Shown here piece by piece: positions 16,065-24,941 of a stretch of DNA of 64,000 bases. The first letter of the stretch is position 1, and each line of letters starts with the position of its first letter. Below the pieces are notes generated by a model. The model was not told the DNA's origin, ran no database searches, and saw only the letters and a list, made by a program, of their open reading frames with translations. Source of the stretch: HIMB11 sp965657135. GTDB taxonomy: Bacteria; Pseudomonadota; Alphaproteobacteria; Rhodobacterales; Rhodobacteraceae. The position numbers and the translations under genes were made by a program. Location: contig CBFHNF010000004.1 of assembly GCA_965657135.1 (NCBI GenBank), positions 91,337 through 155,336 on the forward strand, read 5' to 3'.

Positions 16065-17636
16065 ATGCCTAACGTTGATTACGATATTTTTGTGATAGGC
16101 GGCGGAATTAACGGGTGCGGTATCGCAAGAGACGCAGCTGGGCGTGGGTATCGCGTGGCACTGGCAGAGATGAACGATCTTGCCTCGGCAACTTCATCTG
16201 CATCAACAAAGTTATTTCACGGTGGCTTGCGTTATCTAGAATATTTTGAATTTCGGCTTGTGAAAGAGGCTCTGATTGAGCGTGAAAATCTATTACATGC
16301 TATGCCTCATATTAGCTGGCCTATGCGTTTCGTTTTGCCTATCGCTCCTGAGATGCGATTTGATAACAGTACGCCAACCTCGCGCTTGCTGCAGCGGATT
16401 ATGCCATGGATGAAGGGTCGGCGACCCGCTTGGTTAATCCGTATTGGGCTTTTCCTGTATGATCACATGGGCGGACGTAAAGTTTTGCCAGCGACAGAAA
16501 CACTTGACCTTAAAAATGCCGCAGAAGGCGTACCACTTAGAAATTCATTTCAGAAAGCGTTTGAATATTCAGACTGTTGGATCGAGGATTCGCGACTGGT
16601 CGTCCTAAACGCCCAAGATGCGCGTCAGCGGGGCGCGAAAATTTTGACGCGGACAAAAGTTGTTGCGACACAGCGTTTAGCAGATCATTGGCGTATCACG
16701 GTAGAAGAACAAAAATCCCTAATTAGACACGAAATTACAGCAAAAATGATTGTGAATGCGGCAGGTCCGTGGGTGGGTGAGCTATTGGGTCAAACCCTAG
16801 GTTTACAAACGAATGAAGGTGTTCGTCTGGTCCGTGGTAGCCACATTGTTACACGAAAATTATACGATCACGACAAGGCATATTTTTTCCAAGGCACAGA
16901 CGGGCGCATTATATTCGCAATTCCATACGAAGGTGATTTCACACTGATCGGTACCACTGATCAAGACCATCTGGATCCGAATACACCCGTAGAATGTTCA
17001 CCTGAAGAACAAGAATATTTGATAAATTTTGCGTCGCAGTATTTTGAATTGCCGATTACACCAAAAGATGTTGTTTGGACCTTTGCTGGTGTGCGACCAC
17101 TATACGATGATGGCGCATCATCAGCATCTGCGGCAACGCGTGACTATGTGCTAAAAGTTGACGCCAACAGCACAAATGCACCTGTCTTGAACATTTTTGG
17201 TGGAAAAATTACGACATACCGAAAATTGGCGGAAAGTGCCCTGCGTGAAATCGAAGATGTACTGGGTGCAATGTCGCCTGCGTGGACAAAACATGCGCCT
17301 TTGCCTGGTGGGGATTTTGAAATTAACGGATTTGATGGCCTTGTGACTGCATTGCTGGATGAATATACGTTCATAGATCCAGCATGGGCCGCGCGCATGG
17401 TCAGAATGTATGGTACAGATGCTCGCAATATATTGAAAAAAATTGATAACTCGGCATCGGTGGATTTCGGATGCAACGTGACACGTGCAGAACTGGATTG
17501 GGTTATCAAAAACGAATTTGTACAAAGGGCTGATGATTTCGTCTGGCGACGCTCTAGGTTGGGACTGCGACTTACGCAAAGCCAAATTGATGCAATAGAT
17601 GTCTACATCACATCGCAATTGGAAGATCATCAATAA
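16065..17636 (+). CDS. glpD: FAD-dependent glycerol-3-phosphate dehydrogenase (GlpD-type)
   Basis: 523 residues from ATG 16065 (GGAG nine bases upstream); a TTG at 16005 would add 20 non-conserved residues. FAD-binding GGGINGCGIARDAAGRG follows immediately after the start, with the GlpD signature LFHGGLRYLEYFEFRLVKEA and, toward the C-terminus, a DAO_C domain. It oxidises sn-glycerol 3-phosphate to dihydroxyacetone phosphate at the inner membrane, passing electrons to quinone. It is the third gene of the run headed by the GntR regulator. In a sulfoquinovosyl-glycerol locus it would use the released glycerol after a glycerol kinase encoded elsewhere. Confidence 0.85.
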   Translation: MPNVDYDIFVIGGGINGCGIARDAAGRGYRVALAEMNDLASATSSASTKLFHGGLRYLEYFEFRLVKEALIERENLLHAMPHISWPMRFVLPIAPEMRFDNSTPTSRLLQRIMPWMKGRRPAWLIRIGLFLYDHMGGRKVLPATETLDLKNAAEGVPLRNSFQKAFEYSDCWIEDSRLVVLNAQDARQRGAKILTRTKVVATQRLADHWRITVEEQKSLIRHEITAKMIVNAAGPWVGELLGQTLGLQTNEGVRLVRGSHIVTRKLYDHDKAYFFQGTDGRIIFAIPYEGDFTLIGTTDQDHLDPNTPVECSPEEQEYLINFASQYFELPITPKDVVWTFAGVRPLYDDGASSASAATRDYVLKVDANSTNAPVLNIFGGKITTYRKLAESALREIEDVLGAMSPAWTKHAPLPGGDFEINGFDGLVTALLDEYTFIDPAWAARMVRMYGTDARNILKKIDNSASVDFGCNVTRAELDWVIKNEFVQRADDFVWRRSRLGLRLTQSQIDAIDVYITSQLEDHQ

Positions 17637-17643
17637 AACGCGC

Positions 17644-17672
17644 AGGGCCTTGTCCTTTTTGACAAAAGCCCT
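17644..17672 (+). terminator. Imperfect hairpin after glpD
   Basis: Stem AGGGC/GCCCT continued as TTGTC/GACAA with small bulges and a T-rich loop. No U run follows, so this is a weak or factor-dependent terminator at best. Directly after it, CTCCT (17676-17680) could pair with AGGAG of the yggT ribosome binding site. Confidence 0.35.
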
Positions 17673-17702
17673 TACCTCCTGATTAACCGAGGAGTTTTTA
17701 CC

Positions 17703-17993
17703 ATGATGGCAATTTACGGACCGCTGCAACTGATCCTGAACGTCGTTTACTTCATGATGATCATTCACATCATTATGAGTTGGCTGATCAACTTTCAAGT
17801 CTTAAACTTGCATCAACCTTTGGTGGCGCAAATCTGGATGGGTTTGAATAAATTATTGGAACCAATTTACGAGCCGATCCGCCGAATTTTGCCTGATACG
17901 CGACCTATGGACTTGGCTCCTTTGGTGGCGTTTATCATTGTAATTTCATTACAAAATTACATCCTTCCAGAAATTTTCCGTGCGTTTTTGTAA
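17703..17993 (+). CDS. YggT family membrane protein
   Basis: 96 residues with two hydrophobic segments (about 3-26 and 73-93), which match the YGGT domain. The segment with LLEPIYEPIRRILPDTRPMDLAP is the family hallmark between the helices. Relatives are involved in osmotic tolerance and, in other lineages, in cell or plastid division; the exact function is not known. GAGGAG eight bases before ATG 17703 is a strong ribosome binding site. It appears to be a single gene ahead of recQ. Confidence 0.88.
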   Translation: MMAIYGPLQLILNVVYFMMIIHIIMSWLINFQVLNLHQPLVAQIWMGLNKLLEPIYEPIRRILPDTRPMDLAPLVAFIIVISLQNYILPEIFRAFL

Positions 17994-18090
17994 TTAAAAC
18001 AGATACCTGCGATATTTTGGAATTCGGTGACTTGTCATGGTCACTGAGCTATGGGACATTGCAGAAAAAAAGCAGTAACCAAGGAAAATT

Positions 18091-20127
18091 ATGACGCAGG
18101 CATCAGCAGTTTTGCGCGATGTATTCGGGTTTGATGACTTCAGACCCGGTCAAAAAGAAATTGTTGATTCTGTTCTGCAGGGTGAAAATGTTCTTGCCAT
18201 AATGCCCACAGGTGGTGGGAAATCTCTTTGTTATCAATTACCTGCGATATTGTGCGACGGGATCACAATTGTTGTTTCTCCTTTGATTGCGTTGATGCGT
18301 GATCAGGTGAGGGCTTTGCGTGCGATCGGTGTTGGGGCAGGGGCGCTGACATCTGCGAATACCTCAGAAGAAAACGACGAAATTTTTGCAGGGCTCGAGG
18401 ATGGATCATTGCGTCTTTTGTACCTTGCCCCTGAACGTTTGGGGTCTGCTCAAATCACGTCGGTATTACGCCGGTATCGTGTCGGTATGATATCTGTGGA
18501 TGAAGCTCATTGTGTTAGTCAATGGGGTCACGATTTCCGTCCTGATTACCTAAAAATCGGAGAGTTGCGGCGACAGCTTGACGTGCCCCTATCCGCCTTT
18601 ACCGCGACTGCTGACGCGGAAACGCGCGCTGAAATTGTCACCCGATTGTTTGATGACCATGCGCCTAAAACATTTCTGCGCGGGTTTGATCGGCCCAATA
18701 TTCATCTGGCATTCGCTGTCAAAAACAATCCGCGTCGTCAGATTGTGGATTACGCCGATGCGCGGCGCGAACAGTCTGGCATTGTGTATTGTGGGACACG
18801 CGCGAAAACCGAAAGCCTTGCTAAGGCACTGTCAGATGAAGGTCATCAAACCTGTTATTATCACGGTGGAATGGATCCTACGGATCGGCGTGTTGTTGAA
18901 GAACGGTTCAACAAAGAAGAGGGTCTAATTGTCGTTGCGACAGTGGCATTCGGAATGGGGGTTGATAAGCCAGACATTCGCTGGGTCGCACACGCAGATC
19001 TACCTAAATCAATCGAGGCGTATTATCAGGAAATTGGTCGCGCTGGACGCGACGGGGCTGACGCAGAAACACTGACACTATATGGGGCCGAGGACATCCG
19101 ATTCCGGCGCACGCAGATTGATGAAAGTCTTGCGCCAGCTGAACGGCGACACGCCGATCACGGTCGTTTGAACGCCCTATTGGGACTGGCTGAGGCACTA
19201 AAGTGCCGTCGAAGCGTTTTATTAGGGTATTTTGGCGAGCATATGCAAGCTTGTGGCAAATGTGACCTTTGTGACAAACCGCCTGAAACCTTTGATGGTA
19301 CCACTGCCGTGCGCAAGGCACTGTCAGCAATGCTGCGCACCGAGGAACGATTTGGTGCGGGACACCTTATTGATATCTTAATTGGGGCTGATACTGACAA
19401 AATGCGTCAGCATGGGCACGCCGATTTACCCACATTTGGGGTTGGACGCGATATAAGCAAACAAAATTGGCAGGGTATTTTCAGGCAGATGATGGGGTAT
19501 GATTTGGCCCGACCCGATCCGTCACGCCATGGTGCCTTGTGCATGACGCAGGCTGGGCTCGCAATTTTAAAGGATCAGGAATCAATCACTCTGCGTTTAG
19601 ACACGTTAAAGATTGAAAAATCGCGTCCCACAATAAAAACGTTGGTTTCTGACGAAGACGCACCGCTTTTGTCCGCACTAAAGGCCAAGCGACGGTTTCT
19701 TGCCGAACAGGCAGACGTTCCCGCCTACATTGTGTTCAATGATAAGACCCTAATTGAAATGGCACAAAAGCGTCCCAAGAATTTTGATGAAATGGCAAAA
19801 ATCAACGGGATAGGCTCAAAAAAATTGAACACCTATGGGGCAGCGTTTCTGGAAGTTGTGGCGGGTGAAGTTCACGAAATGCACCCAACTCGCAAAAAAT
19901 TTGCTGGACGCAATGAAGGCACTGTTTATGATCAACTGCTCGAGGCGCAGGCCAACCTTGTTCGAGGGGAATGCGGCACAGAAAAACCAATGAGCTGTTC
20001 CGCGTCCCTGCTTGCGAAAATTGCCGAGGTGAAGCCACGTGATTCAGTCTCTATATCCCGGATTTTGGGAGAAAGGCGCGCCGAGCGATTTGGTCAGGCG
20101 TTTTTGACGATAATCGCCGAACACTGA
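18091..20127 (+). CDS. recQ: ATP-dependent DNA helicase RecQ
   Basis: 678 residues, normal for bacterial RecQ. Walker A in MPTGGGKSLCYQ (residues 38-49), DEAH box with the aromatic-rich loop (SVDEAHCVSQWGHDFRPDY), helicase domain 2 with QEIGRAGRDG, a four-cysteine zinc site (CRRS...CGKCDLC), a winged-helix RQC domain and a C-terminal HRDC domain (about residues 525-600). It unwinds DNA 3'-5' in recombinational repair. AAGGA lies eight bases before the ATG. Confidence 0.95.
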   Translation: MTQASAVLRDVFGFDDFRPGQKEIVDSVLQGENVLAIMPTGGGKSLCYQLPAILCDGITIVVSPLIALMRDQVRALRAIGVGAGALTSANTSEENDEIFAGLEDGSLRLLYLAPERLGSAQITSVLRRYRVGMISVDEAHCVSQWGHDFRPDYLKIGELRRQLDVPLSAFTATADAETRAEIVTRLFDDHAPKTFLRGFDRPNIHLAFAVKNNPRRQIVDYADARREQSGIVYCGTRAKTESLAKALSDEGHQTCYYHGGMDPTDRRVVEERFNKEEGLIVVATVAFGMGVDKPDIRWVAHADLPKSIEAYYQEIGRAGRDGADAETLTLYGAEDIRFRRTQIDESLAPAERRHADHGRLNALLGLAEALKCRRSVLLGYFGEHMQACGKCDLCDKPPETFDGTTAVRKALSAMLRTEERFGAGHLIDILIGADTDKMRQHGHADLPTFGVGRDISKQNWQGIFRQMMGYDLARPDPSRHGALCMTQAGLAILKDQESITLRLDTLKIEKSRPTIKTLVSDEDAPLLSALKAKRRFLAEQADVPAYIVFNDKTLIEMAQKRPKNFDEMAKINGIGSKKLNTYGAAFLEVVAGEVHEMHPTRKKFAGRNEGTVYDQLLEAQANLVRGECGTEKPMSCSASLLAKIAEVKPRDSVSISRILGERRAERFGQAFLTIIAEH

Positions 20128-20236
20128 AACGGATCAGCGAAATCAGAATATAATCGGGTCTATTCTGCAAGTTGGACGAACTGAGTTGAATAGCGAGATA
20201 CTTCACTCTAAATCAAAGGAACGAAAGGATATTGCT

Positions 20237-20995
20237 ATGCTTGTTGTTGTCTCGCCGGCTAAAAAACTTGACATGTCTCCGCTTGAGGATGTGACAGTTA
20301 CTCAGCCTCGTTTCCCAGATGATGCGTCCAAATTGGCCAAGGCTGCAGGCCGGTTAACGATCAAAGGATTGCGGGATCTCATGGATTTGTCCGAACCATT
20401 GGCCAAGCTGAACAAAACACGATTTTCGGAATTCGGTGAACAAGACAGGAAAGCTGCGGTTTTTGCATTTGCGGGCGACACCTATCAGGGGTTTGAGGCG
20501 GCCACGGTAAATGAGGATGCCTTGCGCTGGGCGCAGGATCACATGCGTATTCTGTCTGGGCTATACGGTTTATTGCGCCCGTTGGACGAAATTGAACCTT
20601 ATCGGCTGGAAATGGGCAGCCGATTAAAGGTGGGCCGTAAGTCATCACTTTATGAGTATTGGGGCGATCGTATTGCATCAGAGTTAAACAGTGACGCCAA
20701 GGCCACTGAATCTGACGTTCTGGTTAACTGTGCGTCGCAAGAATATTTTGGGGCGGTTGATTTGAATAAACTGTCGCTGCGCGTGGTCACACCACAGTTT
20801 TATGAAGAACATGAAAAAGGACCGCGTATCGTTAGTTTTTATGCCAAACGGGCGCGCGGTGCTATGGCCCGATTTATTGTCGAAAACCGTGTTGTATCTG
20901 TAGATGCGTTGCAGGATTTCAACAGTGGTGGATATGTTTACCAACCTGACATGTCTTCTGCTGACAAACCAGTGTTCCAGCGCGCCTCTGACTAG
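20237..20995 (+). CDS. yaaA: YaaA family peroxide-stress protein
   Basis: 252 residues. The family opening SPAKKLDMSP is present, as are TYQGFEA and the C-terminal RARGAMARFI block. YaaA lowers free intracellular iron during hydrogen peroxide stress in Escherichia coli and has a DNA-binding fold. The start at 20237 is set by AAAGGA eight bases upstream; an in-frame TTG at 20186 is rejected. A small GC hairpin (21014-21030) follows the gene. Confidence 0.9.
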   Translation: MLVVVSPAKKLDMSPLEDVTVTQPRFPDDASKLAKAAGRLTIKGLRDLMDLSEPLAKLNKTRFSEFGEQDRKAAVFAFAGDTYQGFEAATVNEDALRWAQDHMRILSGLYGLLRPLDEIEPYRLEMGSRLKVGRKSSLYEYWGDRIASELNSDAKATESDVLVNCASQEYFGAVDLNKLSLRVVTPQFYEEHEKGPRIVSFYAKRARGAMARFIVENRVVSVDALQDFNSGGYVYQPDMSSADKPVFQRASD

Positions 20996-21059
20996 GTGAC
21001 AATCATTAGATCGGCGCGTATAAGGCGCGCAAAAGATGATTTTGCAAAGGACGACTGCA

Positions 21060-21980
21060 ATGACACTACAGATTTTTGGCCATAAATCTCCGGATACAGA
21101 TTCAACGGGCTCTCCAATTGTTTGGTCATGGTATTTGAATGAGGTTAAGGGCATCGCGGCTGTTCCAAAACTCTTGGGTGAACCGAATACCGAGGCGGCA
21201 TTTGTTCTAAACCGTTGGAATTTGGAAAAGCCGGAAATTATTGTTGGGGTTGATGCTGGTGCGCCGGTTATCATCGTTGATACAAATAACCCTGCTGAAT
21301 TGCCAAATGGCATCAATGATGCGGATATTCAGGCGATCATCGATCACCATAAATTGGTGGGTGGTCTGGAAACCAAGGGACCGATTGATATCACGATCCG
21401 CCCCTTGGCCTGCACCGCGACCATCATGATCGACCTGATGGGCGATGATGCGGCCAAAATGCCCGATGCGATTAAGGGCGCTGCGCTGTCATGTATTTTG
21501 TCTGACACACTAGAATTTCGCAGCCCAACAACCACCGATCATGATCGCACCGTTGCGCAAAAATTGGCAGATGACCTTGGGATTGATATGGCCGCATATG
21601 CCGCCGAGTTGTTCGAAGCAAAATCAGACGTATCCGCGTTCAGCGATGCGGACCTGTTGCGCATGGATTCCAAGGAATATGAAGTGGGTGGCAAACAGTT
21701 CCGCGTTTCTGTTTTGGAAACCACTGCTCCGAAAATTGTTTTGGACCGCAAAGATAGCCTAATGGCTAGCATGGTTGACGTTGCCGCAGAAGATGGCGCA
21801 GACCAAGTATTGCTGTTCGTCATCGATATCCTAAACGAAGAGGCGACACTGTTGGTACCAAATGATTTGGTTAAATCGGTTGCTGAAAAATCATTTGGGG
21901 CAACCGTTTCTGGCGACACCGTGGTTCTGCCCGGTGTGATGAGCCGTAAGAAACAAATCATCCCTGTTTTGGCCCTATAA
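21060..21980 (+). CDS. ppaC: Manganese-dependent inorganic pyrophosphatase (family II)
   Basis: 306 residues, DHH superfamily. Metal-ligand motifs are visible: GHKSPDTDST near the N-terminus, VGVDAGAPV, and IIDHHKLVGG (DHH). The C-terminal DHHA2 domain ends with the substrate-binding SRKKQIIP (about 293-300). It hydrolyses pyrophosphate to phosphate, pulling biosynthetic reactions forward. AAGGAC before ATG 21060 sets the start; an upstream ATG at 21036 is within the leader. A HAD gene follows after 11 bases. Confidence 0.93.
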   Translation: MTLQIFGHKSPDTDSTGSPIVWSWYLNEVKGIAAVPKLLGEPNTEAAFVLNRWNLEKPEIIVGVDAGAPVIIVDTNNPAELPNGINDADIQAIIDHHKLVGGLETKGPIDITIRPLACTATIMIDLMGDDAAKMPDAIKGAALSCILSDTLEFRSPTTTDHDRTVAQKLADDLGIDMAAYAAELFEAKSDVSAFSDADLLRMDSKEYEVGGKQFRVSVLETTAPKIVLDRKDSLMASMVDVAAEDGADQVLLFVIDILNEEATLLVPNDLVKSVAEKSFGATVSGDTVVLPGVMSRKKQIIPVLAL

Positions 21981-21991
21981 GGCAGACTGAT

Positions 21992-22864
21992 ATGACACAA
22001 ATCGTCAACGCCCTCTCTGAAATATCGGCGCGATATGATGCGCTTTTTGTCGATCTTTGGGGATGCGTACATAATGGTGTACGTGCCTTTGATGCGGCAA
22101 ATAAAGCGCTGATTGAGTATCGCGCGGGGGGGGGCATAGTCGTTTTGGTCACGAATTCACCCCGCCCCAGGGCCCAAGTTGAGCATCAGTTGACAGAATT
22201 TGGTGTGGCCCGCGATGCTTGGGATAGCATTGCCTCCTCTGGGGACAGCGCGCGGTCTGCTTTATTTTTGGGTGCAGTGGGCGAACAGGTTTATTTTATT
22301 GGAACGGACGCAGAGCTTCCTTTCTTTGAACCGTTGAAATTGATTGATGAGCCTATTCAAATTTCCCGTGTTCCAATCGAACAGGCCCAAGGAATCGTTT
22401 GTACTGGATTGCCAACATCAGATGGCACACCCGATGACGTCCGCGCACCTTTGCTGTATGCAAAACAAAAGGGTCTAAAGCTTTTATGTGCAAACCCCGA
22501 CATCATTGTGGATCGGGGTGACAAACGCGAATGGTGCGCAGGTGCCGTGGCACAAGCCTATACCGAGATGGGCGGAACATCGCTTTATTTCGGGAAACCG
22601 CATGCCCCCATCTATGATTTGGCGCGCCGGCGCCTGTCGGCTATTCGTTCCAACATTCCCGATGACCGAATCCTTGCGATTGGCGATGGAATTACAACGG
22701 ATATCCAAGGTGCAGTTGGCGAAGGAATCGACAGTTTGTTCATCACAGGCGGATTAGCGGCCAAGGAAACCGACACCGTCACACAACCAGATCCTGAAAA
22801 ATTGTCGCAGTATGTCATGGACAAACAGTTGGATCCGACATATTCAATTGGATTTCTACGCTAA
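21992..22864 (+). CDS. HAD-IIA family hydrolase (TIGR01459 type)
   Basis: 290 residues. Motif I is FVDLWGCVHNG, with the aspartate nucleophile but W in place of the usual second aspartate, as is characteristic of this subfamily. Motif II lies in VVLVTNSPR, the cap domain is of C2 type, and motif III/IV is in ILAIGDGITTDIQGA. Related HAD-IIA proteins dephosphorylate small phosphate esters, but members with D-x-W have no established substrate. It is probably co-transcribed with the pyrophosphatase gene. Confidence 0.85.
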   Translation: MTQIVNALSEISARYDALFVDLWGCVHNGVRAFDAANKALIEYRAGGGIVVLVTNSPRPRAQVEHQLTEFGVARDAWDSIASSGDSARSALFLGAVGEQVYFIGTDAELPFFEPLKLIDEPIQISRVPIEQAQGIVCTGLPTSDGTPDDVRAPLLYAKQKGLKLLCANPDIIVDRGDKREWCAGAVAQAYTEMGGTSLYFGKPHAPIYDLARRRLSAIRSNIPDDRILAIGDGITTDIQGAVGEGIDSLFITGGLAAKETDTVTQPDPEKLSQYVMDKQLDPTYSIGFLR

Positions 22865-23028
22865 CCATTTGTTTCAAAATATAAAAACTATGTATATCCC
22901 TTAGAATTAATATGGGGTTGTAGCACTTTTATGTACGCGACATGTTATTTTCTGCGATTGCAAAGTAATATAATTACAATTATAGTCCCAAGCAGTAATT
23001 ATTATTGCGTAATGAACAGGGACTTCAG

Positions 23029-23472
23029 ATGTTGGACAATCAACCGCGCGGCACAATTTGCATTGAAGATATCGAAATGGGCATGACCCGTTACATCCGT
23101 AAGGTTGTGACAGATAGAGACATTGAAATGTTCGCCGAGGTGTCCACGGATCATAATCCTGTTCATTTGGACGATGCGTATGCACAAGATACCATTTTTG
23201 AAGGGCGCATTGCGCATGGTATGCTGACGGCGGGACTTATTTCTGCGGTCATTGGAGAACAACTGCCTGGTCATGGAACTATTTACATGAGCCAGAACCT
23301 AAAGTTTCTGGCGCCCGTGCGCCCCGGCGATTTGGTACATGCAGAGGTCAAAGTTACGGATATCGTCATCGATAAACGGCGCGTTAAGCTGGATTGCAAA
23401 TGCGAAGTGGACGGAAAAAAAGTACTGGTTGGAGAGGCCATGGTCATGGCGCCTAGCCGCAAGTTTGACTAA
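23029..23472 (+). CDS. MaoC-like (R)-specific enoyl-CoA hydratase
   Basis: 147 residues, one hot-dog domain. The hydratase-2 motif is visible: FAEVSTDHNPVHLDDAYA followed by GRIAHGMLTAGLIS, giving the catalytic aspartate-histidine pair. PhaJ-type relatives hydrate trans-2-enoyl-CoA to (R)-3-hydroxyacyl-CoA. The ATG at 23029 gives the conserved length; the TTG at 23005 does not. The 164-base upstream region is AT-rich and holds no gene I can recognise. Confidence 0.88.
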   Translation: MLDNQPRGTICIEDIEMGMTRYIRKVVTDRDIEMFAEVSTDHNPVHLDDAYAQDTIFEGRIAHGMLTAGLISAVIGEQLPGHGTIYMSQNLKFLAPVRPGDLVHAEVKVTDIVIDKRRVKLDCKCEVDGKKVLVGEAMVMAPSRKFD

Positions 23473-23532
23473 CTTATTTTTGACGCTGTGTTGTTGCTTG
23501 CATCATAAGCGGGTGCAGTTTACCTCATTCAT

Positions 23533-24471
23533 ATGAGACTTATTCGCGATTATCAGTTTGTTGATCCCAAGGACAAAGGTGCCAGTGTTGCAATCGGCAA
23601 TTTTGACGGTGTGCATCTGGGGCATCAGTCGGTCATCGACTTGGCGCGCGATGGTGCTGCGCGGCATTCTGCGCCGTTGGGTATCTTAACGTTTGAACCA
23701 CATCCGCGCAGTTACTTTGCACCTGATGCGGCCCCTTTTCGGTTAATGGATGCGCATGCCCGCGAAACCCGATTGGCAAAATTGGGAATTGAACGCCTGT
23801 ATCAATTGAATTTCAACGCATCGCTTGCGGCTTTAACCCCTCGCGAATTCGCGAAATTGGTAATTGTTGATGGTTTGGGATTGGTCAACGTCGTCGTGGG
23901 CGCAGATTTTTGTTTCGGTAAAGGGCGCGCAGGCACAGCTGCGGATTTAATCGCATTCGGCAAGGAAATGGGATTCGATGTGACGATTGCGCCATTGATT
24001 GAGGATGCCAGCATTCAGATTTCATCGACAGCTATCCGAAACGCGTTGTCCGATGGTCGCCCTCGTGACGCGGCCGCACAGTTGGGTCATTGGCATCGCA
24101 TCGAAGGTAAAGTGATTGGTGGGGAACAGCGTGGTCGTGAATTGGGTTATCCAACCGCCAACATGGCGCTGGATGGATTACATTTGCCTAAATTGGGTGT
24201 TTACGCCGTTATCGTTGATGTTTTGGATGGTCCCCATAAGGGCAGTTATCATGGGGCAGCGTCATTGGGTGTGCGACCGATGTTTGGGGAAAACACCCCA
24301 AATTTGGAAACGTTCATCTTTGATTTTTCAGGGGATCTTTATGGATCAACCTTGTCGGTTGGTCTAGTCGATTTTTTGCGCCCAGAATTGAAGTTCGATG
24401 GATTAGAGGCGTTGATCGTTCAAATGGATGCAGATTGTGCGCAAGCACGAGATATTCTGTCAGCGCTATGA
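23533..24471 (+). CDS. ribF: Bifunctional riboflavin kinase / FAD synthetase
   Basis: 312 residues. N-terminal FMN adenylyltransferase domain with AIGNFDGVHLGHQSVI (GxFDGxHxGH nucleotidyl-transferase signature), an ISSTAIRNAL motif, and a C-terminal riboflavin kinase domain with GYPTANMAL and the conserved LETFIFDF segment. It makes FMN and FAD from riboflavin. The stop overlaps the start of ycgN (ATGA), so the two are translationally coupled. Confidence 0.95.
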   Translation: MRLIRDYQFVDPKDKGASVAIGNFDGVHLGHQSVIDLARDGAARHSAPLGILTFEPHPRSYFAPDAAPFRLMDAHARETRLAKLGIERLYQLNFNASLAALTPREFAKLVIVDGLGLVNVVVGADFCFGKGRAGTAADLIAFGKEMGFDVTIAPLIEDASIQISSTAIRNALSDGRPRDAAAQLGHWHRIEGKVIGGEQRGRELGYPTANMALDGLHLPKLGVYAVIVDVLDGPHKGSYHGAASLGVRPMFGENTPNLETFIFDFSGDLYGSTLSVGLVDFLRPELKFDGLEALIVQMDADCAQARDILSAL

Positions 24472-24941
24472 GCAGGGATCCTATCAAACGCGCGGGTCTA
24501 GCCGAAAAGTTTTGGGAAAAAAAACCGCTCCAACAGATGACTCCACAAGAGTGGGAAGCCTTGTGCGATGGATGCGGCAAATGTTGCCTAAATAAGATCG
24601 AGGATGAAGATTCGGGCGAGGTTTATTTGACGCGTGTTGCCTGTCGACTGCTAGATGATCAAACCTGTCGCTGTGGCCAGTATGATATTCGTCATCAATT
24701 CGTACCTGAATGTATTGTATTAAATCCTGACACGATTGAAAAAAATGCTTATTGGTTGCCTAAAACTTGTGCCTATAAGTTGCTATGGGATGGTTTGCCA
24801 CTGTTTGATTGGCATCCGTTGATTTCTGGAACACCGCAATCTGTGCATGAAGCTGGTGTTTCCGTTCAAGGAATGACTGTTCCAGAGTTTGAAATAGATG
24901 AAGACGATTGGGAAAATTATTTGATCGAGGAGCCGAAATAA
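24468..24941 (+). CDS. YcgN-type cysteine-cluster protein (UPF0260)
   Basis: 157 residues. N-terminal FWEKKPLQQMTPQEWEALCDGCGKCC is split over the conserved core; cysteines at CDGCGKCC, CRLL, CRCGQY and further C residues suggest a metal or Fe-S cluster. The family is widespread in Proteobacteria without a proven function. The start overlaps the ribF stop (ATGA) and the stop overlaps the next start (TAATG). Confidence 0.88.
   Translation: MSRDPIKRAGLAEKFWEKKPLQQMTPQEWEALCDGCGKCCLNKIEDEDSGEVYLTRVACRLLDDQTCRCGQYDIRHQFVPECIVLNPDTIEKNAYWLPKTCAYKLLWDGLPLFDWHPLISGTPQSVHEAGVSVQGMTVPEFEIDEDDWENYLIEEPK

Noticed and set aside
17151..17798. Long minus-strand frame (215 codons) opposite glpD and yggT
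   Set aside because: It spans two confident genes on the other strand and its residue composition is unlike a folded protein.
22865..23028. AT-rich spacer before the MaoC gene, checked for a small RNA or tRNA
   Set aside because: No cloverleaf, strong hairpin or small coding frame with a ribosome site was found.
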